From assembly GCA_016712675.1 (NCBI GenBank), contig JADJQR010000001.1:2542001-2606000 (forward strand): a stretch of DNA of 64,000 bases, read 5' to 3'. The position numbers and the translations under genes are program-made. Under the pieces are notes generated by a model. The model made no database searches, was not told the origin of the DNA, and saw nothing but the letters and a program-made list of their open reading frames with translations. Of this stretch, positions 46,527-54,786 are shown piece by piece (the first letter of the stretch is position 1; each line of letters begins with the position of its first letter). Source of the DNA: a bacterium (GTDB taxonomy: Bacteria; Krumholzibacteriota; Krumholzibacteriia; LZORAL124-64-63).

Positions 46527-47282
46527 TCAGTGGACGTCCTTCAGGGAAGCCGGCAGGGCGTCCCAGGCGCCGCGCTCGGCCGCACTCAGGCCCGTCGTGC
46601 CCTCCAGGACCGTCGCCTTGATGATCTGCACCGGCACCGCCGGCGCGTCACGCCCGGCGGCCGGGTTCTTCTCGGCGGACACGATCTTGTCCGCCACCTC
46701 CATGCCGCTGACCACGTGGCCGAAAACGGTGTACTGAGTGTCCAGCGCCGGGGTGTCGGCGACGCAGATGAAGAACTGGCTGCCCGCGGAGTCGACGCTC
46801 TGGCTGCGGGCCATGCTCAGCGTGCCGCGGACATGCTTGGCGGTCCGGGAGAATTCGGCCTTCAGGCGCGCTTCACCGGTCAGGGCATTGTAGCCCTTGC
46901 CTTCGAGCACCTTCGACGCCGCCACGACAGCCTGGTACTCCGCCTCGGTCAACACGTCGCGCACCGTAGGGCCACCCAGACCGTCGTTGCGCGGATCGTC
47001 GTCCTTGCTGTTCGGATCGCCGCCCTGGATCACGAAGCCCGGCACGATGCGGTGGAAGCGCGTGCCGTCGAGAAAGCCCGTCCGCGCCAGGTGCTTGAAG
47101 TTCGCGACGTGGTTCGGCGCCAGCCCCGGGTAGAAGACCAGCAGGATGTTGCCCGCCTCGGTCTCCAGACGCAAGAACTGCGGCGCCTTGGCCGCGGGCG
47201 CCGCTCCCGCGGCGGGAACCAGGCAGGCGACGAAAAGAGCAAACACGAATAGGGCGCTGAGCGCGTTGCGGACTGGGCGCAT
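46527..47282 (-). CDS. Exported cyclophilin-type peptidyl-prolyl isomerase
   Basis: A 251-residue protein with an N-terminal signal peptide ([20 protein letters not shown]) and a cyclophilin core. The active-site region is [33 protein letters not shown], then [39 protein letters not shown]. An insertion of about 40 residues between strands ([24 protein letters not shown]) distinguishes it from minimal cyclophilins. It assists proline isomerisation in the periplasm. The ATG at 47282 has GGAGG 4 nt upstream. It lies between ktrA and uvrA. Confidence 0.92.
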   Translation of the reverse strand: MRPVRNALSALFVFALFVACLVPAAGAAPAAKAPQFLRLETEAGNILLVFYPGLAPNHVANFKHLARTGFLDGTRFHRIVPGFVIQGGDPNSKDDDPRNDGLGGPTVRDVLTEAEYQAVVAASKVLEGKGYNALTGEARLKAEFSRTAKHVRGTLSMARSQSVDSAGSQFFICVADTPALDTQYTVFGHVVSGMEVADKIVSAEKNPAAGRDAPAVPVQIIKATVLEGTTGLSAAERGAWDALPASLKDVH

Positions 47283-47381
47283 GATGCCTCCGGAGGTTGC
47301 GACCGCAGCGGCGGCCGCCTTGTCTCTGGTTGTCGTGGACCGGAATTCACCTTGAACCGCGCGATGGCGCAGCGGTTCCCC

Positions 47382-47421
47382 GGCCGACCCGGGATGATAA
47401 GCCGCGCGGGCCCGGTCGGCC
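47382..47421 (-). terminator. Possible terminator after the KtrA-like gene
   Basis: GGCCGACC(C)GGG pairs with CCCGGTCGGCC, a stem of about 11 bp with one bulge and a 17-nt loop, 12 nt beyond the stop codon at 47434. There is no T-run, so termination is uncertain. Confidence 0.4.
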
Positions 47422-47433
47422 ACCCCCGCCCGC

Positions 47434-48102
47434 TCAGTCCAGCTTGTGGACCGCCTTGTCCGGCCCGATGACGTCGATCCGGTCGCCGGCGTGCAGCACT
47501 TCACCGCCGGACGGCAGCGGGATGCGGGTCTCGGCGTCCTGGCCCGTGCCTGCGGGGTTGCGCCGCAGGATCTGTACCAGGTTCAGGCGCTTGGCCCCCA
47601 GCAGGTTCAGCTCGGCCAGCGTCTTGCCGTCCCACGCCGCCGGCACGTTGACGCGCCGCAGCGCGAACCCCTCGGGCAGCTGCACGAACTCCACGACCCG
47701 GTCGTGCAGGAGATGGTCCGCCAGGCGCAGGCCCATGTCCTGCTCGGGCTTGACCACCGAATCGGCACCCACGCGACGCAGCACGGACTCCTGCATCGCG
47801 TTCAGCGCCTTGGCATAGACCTGCCGCGTGCCGAGGGTCTTGCAGTGCATGGTCACCATGACCGAGGCCTCGAAGTTCGTCGCCATCGCCACGATGACCG
47901 CGTCCATGGCGCCGACGTTGTAGGCCTTGAGGTTCGCCACGTCGGTCGCGTCGAAGGACACCGCCACCGAGACCTCGTCGGCCACCTCCTCGACCAGGCG
48001 CTCGTTGTTGTCGACGGCCAGCACCTCGGCCCCGCCGCGCGCAAGCCCCACGGCCACGGCGCTGCCGAACCTTCCCAGTCCGATCACTGCTGCCTTCATC
48101 AT
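47434..48102 (-). CDS. ktrA: KtrA/TrkA-family potassium uptake regulatory subunit
   Basis: A 222-residue cytoplasmic RCK protein. The N-terminal NAD-binding fold has GLGRFGSAVAVGLA and the acidic residue in VLAVDNNE. The C-terminal TrkA-C domain is at about 135-220 (AELNLLGAKRLNLVQILRR). It gates the membrane channel in response to ATP/NADH and ions. The ATG at 48102 has AAGGA 7 nt upstream. It lies 52 nt after the channel gene in the same operon. Confidence 0.93.
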   Translation of the reverse strand: MMKAAVIGLGRFGSAVAVGLARGGAEVLAVDNNERLVEEVADEVSVAVSFDATDVANLKAYNVGAMDAVIVAMATNFEASVMVTMHCKTLGTRQVYAKALNAMQESVLRRVGADSVVKPEQDMGLRLADHLLHDRVVEFVQLPEGFALRRVNVPAAWDGKTLAELNLLGAKRLNLVQILRRNPAGTGQDAETRIPLPSGGEVLHAGDRIDVIGPDKAVHKLD

Positions 48103-48154
48103 GACGTCGTCCTTCCCGGGCCGCGCACGGCCCCGGCCTTCGAATGGCGCGCGT

Positions 48155-49918
48155 TCAGCCGATCTGGATGCGCCCGCGGGGCAGGCGCACATGCGGTTCG
48201 TGCGTGGACCCGGTCAGGCTGCTGGCCAGGGTCAGGGGGCCCAGCCGGCCCAGGAACATGAGCAGGATGATGACCAGCTGCCCGACCGGCGACAAGACCG
48301 GTGTCAGTCCCAGCGAGAGACCGACCGTGCCCAGGGCCGAGAAGACCTCGAACGTGGTCACCATCAGGTCGTGGCCCTCGGTCAGAAGGAGCACCAGGGT
48401 GCCCAGCGCGGCGGCGACCAGCGCCGACGAGAGCACCAGCAGAGCCCGCTGCACGTGCACAGCCTCCAGCTCCCGGTTGCCGATCCAGACCCGGCTGCGC
48501 CCCTTGGCGATCGACCGCAGGTTCGCCCAGGCGATGGCCACGGCGGTCACCTTGACACCGCCCGCAGTCGAACCGGGAGCGCCGCCGATGTACATCAACA
48601 CGATCATCACCAGCAGCGAAGCCTGCGACAACAGGGTCAGGTCCAGGCTGTTGAAGCCGGCCGTGCGGCAGGTCGTGGACTGGAAGAAGGCCTGCGCCAG
48701 TTTCAGACCCGCGCCGTCCCGGGCCAGCGCGCCGCGCCATTCGAAAGCGACCAGCAGGGCGGTGCCCACCACCAACAGGATCGCGGTGACGGTCAGCACC
48801 ACCTTGCCGTGCAAGCCCAGCCGGTAGTCGCGCCCATGCCTCTTCTGCGCGCGCCCGCGCCACCACGCCAGGACCTGGACCAGCACGCCGAAGCCGAGGC
48901 CGCCGACGATGATCAGCACGTTGATCGTCGTCATCACCCAGGCGTTACCGGCGTGCGACATCAGAGAGTCGCTCCAGGTTGCGAAGCCGGCATTGCAGAA
49001 GGCGCTGACCGCGTGGAACACCGCGGTGAACAGCAAGGGCCCCGGCGGCGGCGGGCCCTGCGAGAAGCCGATGAACAGGCAGGCGGCGCCGACCGCTTCG
49101 AAGCCGAGCGTGACCAGGATGATGGCGCGGATCATGCGACCGGCTTCGCCCAGCATGGGCAGCTGCAGGACCTCGCGCAGCAAGGTGTTCTCGCGCACGC
49201 CGATGCCCCGCCCCAGCAGCAGGCTCAGGGCCGCGGTCAGCGACATGATGCCCAGCCCTCCCAGCTGGATCAGCACCATGATGACCGACTGGCCGAACAA
49301 CGTGAAGCCGGTCCCGGTGTCGCGCACGACCAGCCCGGTGACGCAGACCGCGCTGGTGGACGTGAACAGGGCGTCGAGGAACCCGATGGGCTGGCTCGCC
49401 GGAGTGGCCCGCGGCAGCGCCAGGAGCCCCGCCCCGACCAGGATGAGCACCACGAAGATGCCGACGAACCCGACGGCGGGGCGAATGCGCAACGCGGCGA
49501 AACGCGCGTGCAGGTGCGGCAGTTCCAGCAGGAACAGCAGCACCAGATAGACCTGCATCACGATCAGGTAGGCCTGCGTGATCGACTCGAGCCGGAGCAC
49601 GGCGAGGGTCTGCCTGAGCCAGGCCGTGTGGCTGCCGGCCAAGAGGGCCAGGCCCTGCAGCGCCAGCAGACAGGAGAGGGTGAACGTGGGCCAGCGCCGG
49701 CGCAGGTAGGCGCCGAATGCGCCGACCTCGCGCCAGCCGAGCACCTGCTCGGCCGCGAAGAGCAGCACCGCGGTCGTGCTCAACCCGTGCGCCAGCCGCA
49801 GCGCCCAGGGCGCCGGATAGGTGCCGTATTCGATGATGAGGCCCGTCAGGCCGCACAGGCCGGCCAGGACCAGCACCAGGCGTCGCCAGCCCGTGATCCT
49901 GTTCCCCATCGCCTCCAT
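48155..49918 (-). CDS. ktrB: TrkH/KtrB-family potassium channel subunit with N-terminal membrane extension
   Basis: The four pore-loop repeats of the TrkH/KtrB superfamily are visible in the last ~400 residues: TSTSAVCVTGLVVRD, FHAVSAFCNAGFATW, STTCRTAGFNSLDL and FSALGTVGLSLGLT. Each carries the filter glycine. The total of 587 residues is longer than KtrB (about 450). The first ~140 residues add three or four hydrophobic segments not found in standard KtrB, similar to longer TrkH-type proteins. The ATG at 49918 has GGGGAGG 3 nt upstream; ATG 49909 is an alternative. It works with the downstream KtrA-like subunit. Confidence 0.93.
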   Translation of the reverse strand: MEAMGNRITGWRRLVLVLAGLCGLTGLIIEYGTYPAPWALRLAHGLSTTAVLLFAAEQVLGWREVGAFGAYLRRRWPTFTLSCLLALQGLALLAGSHTAWLRQTLAVLRLESITQAYLIVMQVYLVLLFLLELPHLHARFAALRIRPAVGFVGIFVVLILVGAGLLALPRATPASQPIGFLDALFTSTSAVCVTGLVVRDTGTGFTLFGQSVIMVLIQLGGLGIMSLTAALSLLLGRGIGVRENTLLREVLQLPMLGEAGRMIRAIILVTLGFEAVGAACLFIGFSQGPPPPGPLLFTAVFHAVSAFCNAGFATWSDSLMSHAGNAWVMTTINVLIIVGGLGFGVLVQVLAWWRGRAQKRHGRDYRLGLHGKVVLTVTAILLVVGTALLVAFEWRGALARDGAGLKLAQAFFQSTTCRTAGFNSLDLTLLSQASLLVMIVLMYIGGAPGSTAGGVKVTAVAIAWANLRSIAKGRSRVWIGNRELEAVHVQRALLVLSSALVAAALGTLVLLLTEGHDLMVTTFEVFSALGTVGLSLGLTPVLSPVGQLVIILLMFLGRLGPLTLASSLTGSTHEPHVRLPRGRIQIG

Positions 49919-49951
49919 GCGCCTCCCCAGTCCGGGTCCGATTCGGGGTAA

Positions 49952-49986
49952 ATGCGTCCGTTCGTCGTCCGATAGATAGGACGCAT
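49952..49986. repeat. Inverted repeat in the ktrB divergent promoter region
   Basis: ATGCGTCC and GGACGCAT form an 8-bp inverted repeat separated by 19 nt, in the 147-nt gap between ktrB and the TPR/zinc-ribbon gene. It could bind a regulator of either divergent gene or be incidental. Confidence 0.35.
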
Positions 49987-50065
49987 CCCCGGGTCGGACA
50001 CCTCCGACCTGCGGTCCGGCGTCGGGGTCCATGATGGTCCGCGGGGCTGGAACATTCAACGGCGA

Positions 50066-52165
50066 ATGCGCCACCGAAGGCAGGTGCGAACGCGCATGAT
50101 GATCCGTAACCGCAACGGTTGGCAGGCGTTGGGAGCCCTGGTCGTGGCCCTGGCCCTGGCTCCGGTTCCGCCCGGGCCGGGTCGGGCGCTGGCTGCCGGT
50201 GCTCCCCTGGACACCCTGATCACCGAGCCTGTTGAGACCATCCCGGATCCTCGCTACGCGCAGCCGGAAGTGCCCATCAGCCGGCGCGTGCTGCCGGAGA
50301 TGGCCGGCAGCCAAACCCAGGCGGCGCGGATCAACAAAGCCCCGCCTCGCCTGGACGACCCCCTGGGGGCGGCCTGGAACTACCGCCTGGCCCGCCAGGC
50401 GGCGCTGGCCGGCAACGGGACGGGCGTCTCGACCGGTATGGCGGCCGCCCTGGAGGCAGCGCCCGACCACCCGCGCTACCAGTGGTGGACCCTGACGCAG
50501 TCGGTGCGTGCGGCTGACACCGCGACCTTGGCGAAGGTGCTGCCTGCCTCCGTGCGAACGTTGGCCGATTCGCCGACCGCGCGCGGACCGTTCGTGGTGG
50601 CCGTGCACCAGGCGCTGGTACTGGCGACGGCCATCTTCTGGACGGTTCTGGTGGCAGCGCTGTGGCTTGGCCGCTGGCGGCTGCTGGCCCACGACCTGTC
50701 GGCTCTGGTGCTGAAGGACCGGCACCATCGCCCGCGGCTGCTGCTGCCGGCTTTGCTGCTGCTCGGCTTCCTGCTGCTTCGGCCGGGTTGGCTGGGCCTG
50801 CTGGCGCTCGCCTCGGTGCCGGTACTGGCGCTCACGCGCGGCCGCCGGCACAATCTGCTGCTGGCCACCTGGCTGCTCATGGCGGTGCTGACGTTCCCGG
50901 GCTGGCCCCTGCTCAGGTCCGCGGTGCCGACCGTCGACCCGTCCAGCGAGGTCGCGCTGCTCGAGCAGGGCTGCACCCTGCCGCCTTCGGCCTCGCTCGT
51001 CGAGTCCCTTTCCGGGCGCCTGGCGCAGGCCGAGGATCCGGCACGCCAAGCCCGACTGCTGGTCGCGCTGGGCATCCAGGAGTCCCGCCGCGGGAGCTTC
51101 GGAGCCGGTGACGAGCACTTCCGCCGGGCGCTGGCGCTGGAACCCGGCGCGTTCGCGGCCACCGTCGGCCTGGCCAACAATCTCTACTACCGGGGGCAGT
51201 TGGACGAAGCGATGGCCGCCTACCGGCAGGCCGCGACCGCCTTCCCGGCGCGCGGCGAGATTCCCTACAATCTGGCCCAGGTGCAGTTCAAGAAGCTGTT
51301 CGTGCCCGAGGCGACCGCTTCGTTGGACAAGGCCCGCCTGCTGGGCTTCGATCCTCCCCGCGCCAACCACGAACCGAACCCGCGCGGCGGCTATTCGGCT
51401 GCCGTGTACCCGGGCCTGACCGGTCCGCAACTCGAGGCCGCCTGCCGCTGGGAAGGCAACGCCTACCCGCCGCTGGTGACGCTGTCGGCGTGGCGCCTGC
51501 TGCTGGGTTCGCCGCCGCTGCCGCTCTACCTGCTGGTGGGCGGGCCGCTGCTGCTGGGCCTGGCCCTGGTCGCGTGGCGCAGCCGGCGCCAGGATCCCCA
51601 CGACTGCGACAACTGCGGAGCGCCGCTGTGCCGCACGTGCTGCGGCGTGCACGAGGGCGCGTGGATGTGTGCCGGCTGCCACGAGACGGCCGTGCGCTCG
51701 AAGAGCGAGTTGGTGCTGGGCACGCTTCTGAAGAACCGTGGACGCGCCGAGGCCCTGTCCCAGGCGGCGCGCCTGGTGCGCATGAACCGCCTCGTGCCCG
51801 GCTCCGGACATCTGGCCACCGGACGCTTCTGGGCCGGATGGCTGCGACTGAGTCTGGTGGCCGGCGGCCTGTTCCTGGTCACGGGCGGCTGGGCGTTCGA
51901 CCCGGGCGCCGAGCTCTACACGCCGGGCCTTCTCCTGGCATCCGAGATGGTCCATCCCCGGTGGCTGCCGCTGCCCGCGGCACTGTGGCCGGGCGTGGCG
52001 GGCCTGCCGGTGGTGGCGGGACTGGCCATGCTGGGCCTGGCTTGGCTGCTGGCCATGATCGACGGCTCCGGGCTCAAGCGCCGCCTGCACGACCGATTCA
52101 CGACGATCACCACGGGCTCACCCCGCAAACAACCGACGCGGCGCGCGGGCGCCGGCGCGCGCTAA
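50066..52165 (+). CDS. Membrane protein with TPR repeats and a zinc ribbon, unknown function
   Basis: The longest frame is 699 residues. An ATG at 50096 gives a more usual signal-like N-terminus, and neither start has a strong ribosome site. After the signal/anchor (about 15-45), two hydrophobic spans occur near 185-255. TPR-like helices follow at about 320-440 (GIQESRRGSFGAGDEHFRRALALEPGAFAATVGLANNLYYRGQLDEA). Another membrane helix near 490 precedes a Cys-rich zinc-ribbon-like region (CDNCGAPLCRTCCG..CAGCH), and two more helices end the protein. The position of the Cys cluster between helices suggests it is cytoplasmic. It is 12 nt before a DUF4388 gene, so the pair is likely functionally linked. 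I do not recognise the family. Confidence 0.78.
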   Translation: MRHRRQVRTRMMIRNRNGWQALGALVVALALAPVPPGPGRALAAGAPLDTLITEPVETIPDPRYAQPEVPISRRVLPEMAGSQTQAARINKAPPRLDDPLGAAWNYRLARQAALAGNGTGVSTGMAAALEAAPDHPRYQWWTLTQSVRAADTATLAKVLPASVRTLADSPTARGPFVVAVHQALVLATAIFWTVLVAALWLGRWRLLAHDLSALVLKDRHHRPRLLLPALLLLGFLLLRPGWLGLLALASVPVLALTRGRRHNLLLATWLLMAVLTFPGWPLLRSAVPTVDPSSEVALLEQGCTLPPSASLVESLSGRLAQAEDPARQARLLVALGIQESRRGSFGAGDEHFRRALALEPGAFAATVGLANNLYYRGQLDEAMAAYRQAATAFPARGEIPYNLAQVQFKKLFVPEATASLDKARLLGFDPPRANHEPNPRGGYSAAVYPGLTGPQLEAACRWEGNAYPPLVTLSAWRLLLGSPPLPLYLLVGGPLLLGLALVAWRSRRQDPHDCDNCGAPLCRTCCGVHEGAWMCAGCHETAVRSKSELVLGTLLKNRGRAEALSQAARLVRMNRLVPGSGHLATGRFWAGWLRLSLVAGGLFLVTGGWAFDPGAELYTPGLLLASEMVHPRWLPLPAALWPGVAGLPVVAGLAMLGLAWLLAMIDGSGLKRRLHDRFTTITTGSPRKQPTRRAGAGAR

Positions 52166-52177
52166 CGGAGGTCGACC

Positions 52178-53248
52178 ATGGCCCTGGAAGGCCAACTGAG
52201 CGATTTCAACCTGGCGGAGATCCTCCAGCTGCTGGCCAGCCAGCAGAAGACCGGGTTCCTGAACATCGAGACCAACCGCAACCTCGTCTTCATCTTCGAC
52301 AAGGGCGTGCTGATCTCGACGCGCGACCGCCGCAGCCGCGAGCGCGACCCGCTCGAGAGCTACCTGCACGCCTACGGCTGGTTCACGGAGACGCAGTGGA
52401 AGCATATCGAGTACGTCGAGCAGAACAGCTCGCTGGACCTGACCGAGATCCTCGTCTCCGAGGGGCTCATGGACGAGGCGGAATTGCAGCGGGTCCTGCG
52501 CGGCCTGGCGCAGGAGATGACGCACGCGGGCATGAAGCTGCGACGCGGCCGCTACTACTTCAGCCCGTGCAAGGACACGCCGCCCGGCGTCAAGAGCCGC
52601 TACGAGGTGGACATCCAGGGACTGCTGATGGAGGCGGCCCGCCGCCTGGACGAGGAGCCGCTGCTGAAGGAGGTGCTGCCGTCGCAGTCGATCACCTTCA
52701 CGGCCGGCCGCAAGGTGGTGCCGCCCGAGTCACTCTCACCGACTGCCCGCCGCATCATGGAGCTGGCGCTGTCGGGCCTGACCCTGGGCCGCATCATCCG
52801 CCAGGGCAAGGCCGAGAGCTTCGTCGTGCGCGACCTGCTCAAGACCTGGTGCCAGGAGGACGTGCTGGTCAGGCACCTGCCGGTCGAGGACGACGACGAC
52901 GCGGGCGAGGGCGGCCACGGACTGGCCCTGCCTCGCACGCCGGGGCTCCGCTCGGTCCCCGCGACCGTGGTCGGGCTGGCACTCCTGGCCGTGATGGCGG
53001 GCGCCCGGTTCACGCTTTACCCGGTGGCCGCCGACGACCCGGGACGCCCGCTGCGGCTGGCGCAGATCCGGCACGAGGTGGTCACCGCGGCACAGCTCTA
53101 CCGCTACCAGCAGGGCCAATGGCCGCAGGACCTGCAGGCCCTGGTACGGGCCGGGCAGCTGGGACCGTCGCTGCTGGGCACGGTCGAAGGGCTGGGCTGG
53201 AGCTACCGCCTGGACGCGGCGAACGACAGCTTCAGCCTCGATTCCTAG
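52178..53248 (+). CDS. DUF4388 (PATAN)-domain protein with C-terminal membrane segment
   Basis: A 356-residue protein. The first ~90 residues match DUF4388: MALEGQLSDFNLAEILQLLASQQKTGFLNIE and the following VFIFDKGVLIST. In other bacteria such domains bind response-regulator networks or GTPases and help gliding motility or development. A middle helical region (about 95-230) has no known motifs. It is followed by an acidic stretch (EDDDDAGEG), a membrane helix (about 262-285) and a short C-terminal domain. GGAGG precedes the ATG. It is probably co-translated with the TPR/zinc-ribbon gene upstream. Confidence 0.82.
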   Translation: MALEGQLSDFNLAEILQLLASQQKTGFLNIETNRNLVFIFDKGVLISTRDRRSRERDPLESYLHAYGWFTETQWKHIEYVEQNSSLDLTEILVSEGLMDEAELQRVLRGLAQEMTHAGMKLRRGRYYFSPCKDTPPGVKSRYEVDIQGLLMEAARRLDEEPLLKEVLPSQSITFTAGRKVVPPESLSPTARRIMELALSGLTLGRIIRQGKAESFVVRDLLKTWCQEDVLVRHLPVEDDDDAGEGGHGLALPRTPGLRSVPATVVGLALLAVMAGARFTLYPVAADDPGRPLRLAQIRHEVVTAAQLYRYQQGQWPQDLQALVRAGQLGPSLLGTVEGLGWSYRLDAANDSFSLDS

Positions 53249-53463
53249 ACGCCGCGCCCGGCTCGGCGGGAAGTCGCGGGCGGTGTCGTCCGGCAGTGGC
53301 CGCGCGACACCGCCTGCGCCGATTCTGGCCCGCCGATCCGCCTTGATTCCGCGCCGAAAACCGCTTACGTGGATCGCCACGGCGCCAGCGCGGCACGGAT
53401 GCCGGACCGGCACCCGGCAGCCTGACCCGGACCCCGCAAGGACGAACGACGCAGGAGGCCATC

Positions 53464-54684
53464 ATGAACCAGCAGACCCCCGCCGCCGTCCCCTTCGTCG
53501 TGCCCTGTGCCGACCGCGTCGCCAAGCTGCCGCCCTACGTGTTCGCCACGCTGTTCCGCATGCGGGACGAAGCTCTCGCCGCCGGCCGCGAGGTGTTCGA
53601 CCTGAGCGTCGGCAATCCGGACCTGCGTCCGGCCCCGGCGGTCATCGCCGCGATGAACACGGCCATGGACGACGACAGCTGGAATTGCCACCGCTACGGC
53701 ACCTTCAACGGACTGCCCCGCTTCCGCGAGGCGATCGCGCGCTGGTACTACGAACGCTTCGTGGTCACGCTGGACCCGAACACGCAGGTGCTGCCGCTGA
53801 TCGGCTCGAAGGAGGGCCTGGCCAACCTGATGCGCGCGTACCTGAACCCGGGCGACGGCATCATCATCCCCAGTCCCTGCTACCCGGCCTACTTCGGCGC
53901 GGCGCACCTTTGCGAAGCCGAGGTCTTCGAACTGAGGCTGTGCGAGGAGGACGGCTGGGTGCCGCGGCTGGAGGACATCCCGGCCGAGGTGGCGGCACGC
54001 TCGCGCATGCTGATCCTCAACTACCCGAACAACCCCACCGGCGGCGTGGCCGACCTGGCGTTCTTCGCGAAAGCCGTCGAGTGGTGCCGGCGGCACCAGG
54101 TCATGCTGGTCTCGGATGCCGCCTACACGGAACTGGGCTTCGACCCGGACAACCAGCCGCCCAGCGTGCTGCAGGTGCCGGGCGCGATGGATGTCGCGGT
54201 CGAGTTCCAGAGCCTGAGCAAGAGCCACAACCTGGCCGGCTGGCGGGTGGGTTTCGTCGTCGGCGGCCAGGAGCCCATCGGCTACCTGGGCAAGGTGAAG
54301 AGTCACGTGGATTTCTCGCTGTTTGGCGGTATCCAGATGGCGGCGGTGGCCGCACTGCGCCACGGCGGGCAGTCGGTGAAGGACAACCGCGCGATGTACC
54401 TGCGGCGGCGCGGACAGATGGTGGCCGGGCTGCGGAAGCTGGGCTGGCAGGTGCCATCGCCGCCGGCCACGCTGTACATCTGGGCCAGGATCCCGCAGGC
54501 CTGGCAGGGCGACGATTTCCGCTTCGTGCAAGACCTGTTCGCCGCGACCGGCGTGCTGGTTTCGCCGGGCAGCGGCTTCGGCGTGCACGGCAAGGGCTAC
54601 GCGCGGATGTCACTGGTGGCGCCGACGGCCACGATCGAACGCATCTGCGAGCTGCTTGAAGGCACGGGTTTCGACTGGAGCTGA
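53464..54684 (+). CDS. Class I/II aminotransferase (LL-DAP or alanine-type)
   Basis: A 406-residue PLP enzyme of fold type I. Typical motifs are NYPNNPTGG, DAAYTELGF and the Schiff-base Lys in SLSKSHNLAGWRVGF; the C-terminal Arg region is RMSLVAPTATIERICELL. Best matches by eye are LL-diaminopimelate or alanine/aspartate aminotransferases. With the aspartokinase in this window, a DAP/lysine role is plausible but unproven. It is the last plus-strand gene before a strong bidirectional terminator. The 215 nt upstream show no clear promoter. Confidence 0.85.
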   Translation: MNQQTPAAVPFVVPCADRVAKLPPYVFATLFRMRDEALAAGREVFDLSVGNPDLRPAPAVIAAMNTAMDDDSWNCHRYGTFNGLPRFREAIARWYYERFVVTLDPNTQVLPLIGSKEGLANLMRAYLNPGDGIIIPSPCYPAYFGAAHLCEAEVFELRLCEEDGWVPRLEDIPAEVAARSRMLILNYPNNPTGGVADLAFFAKAVEWCRRHQVMLVSDAAYTELGFDPDNQPPSVLQVPGAMDVAVEFQSLSKSHNLAGWRVGFVVGGQEPIGYLGKVKSHVDFSLFGGIQMAAVAALRHGGQSVKDNRAMYLRRRGQMVAGLRKLGWQVPSPPATLYIWARIPQAWQGDDFRFVQDLFAATGVLVSPGSGFGVHGKGYARMSLVAPTATIERICELLEGTGFDWS

Positions 54685-54709
54685 AGCGGACTGCCGTGGA
54701 CCGAAGACG

Positions 54710-54742
54710 GAAGGGGCGCTGCGGAACCGTCAGCGCCCCTTC
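54710..54742. terminator. Strong hairpin between convergent aminotransferase and M16 genes
   Basis: GAAGGGGCGCTG and CAGCGCCCCTTC form a perfect 12-bp stem with a 9-nt loop, 25 nt beyond the aminotransferase stop codon and 45 nt beyond that of the M16 peptidase on the other strand. It can serve both transcripts. Confidence 0.75.
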
Positions 54743-54786
54743 GGCGTTCAAGGGAGTTCGGACCGTCGCCGGCCCCCGCGGCCCGC

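Noticed and set aside
49919-52090. Minus-strand extension of the KtrB frame
   Set aside because: The 1311-residue frame is a fusion of the channel with background antisense to the TPR gene; the channel begins near 49918.
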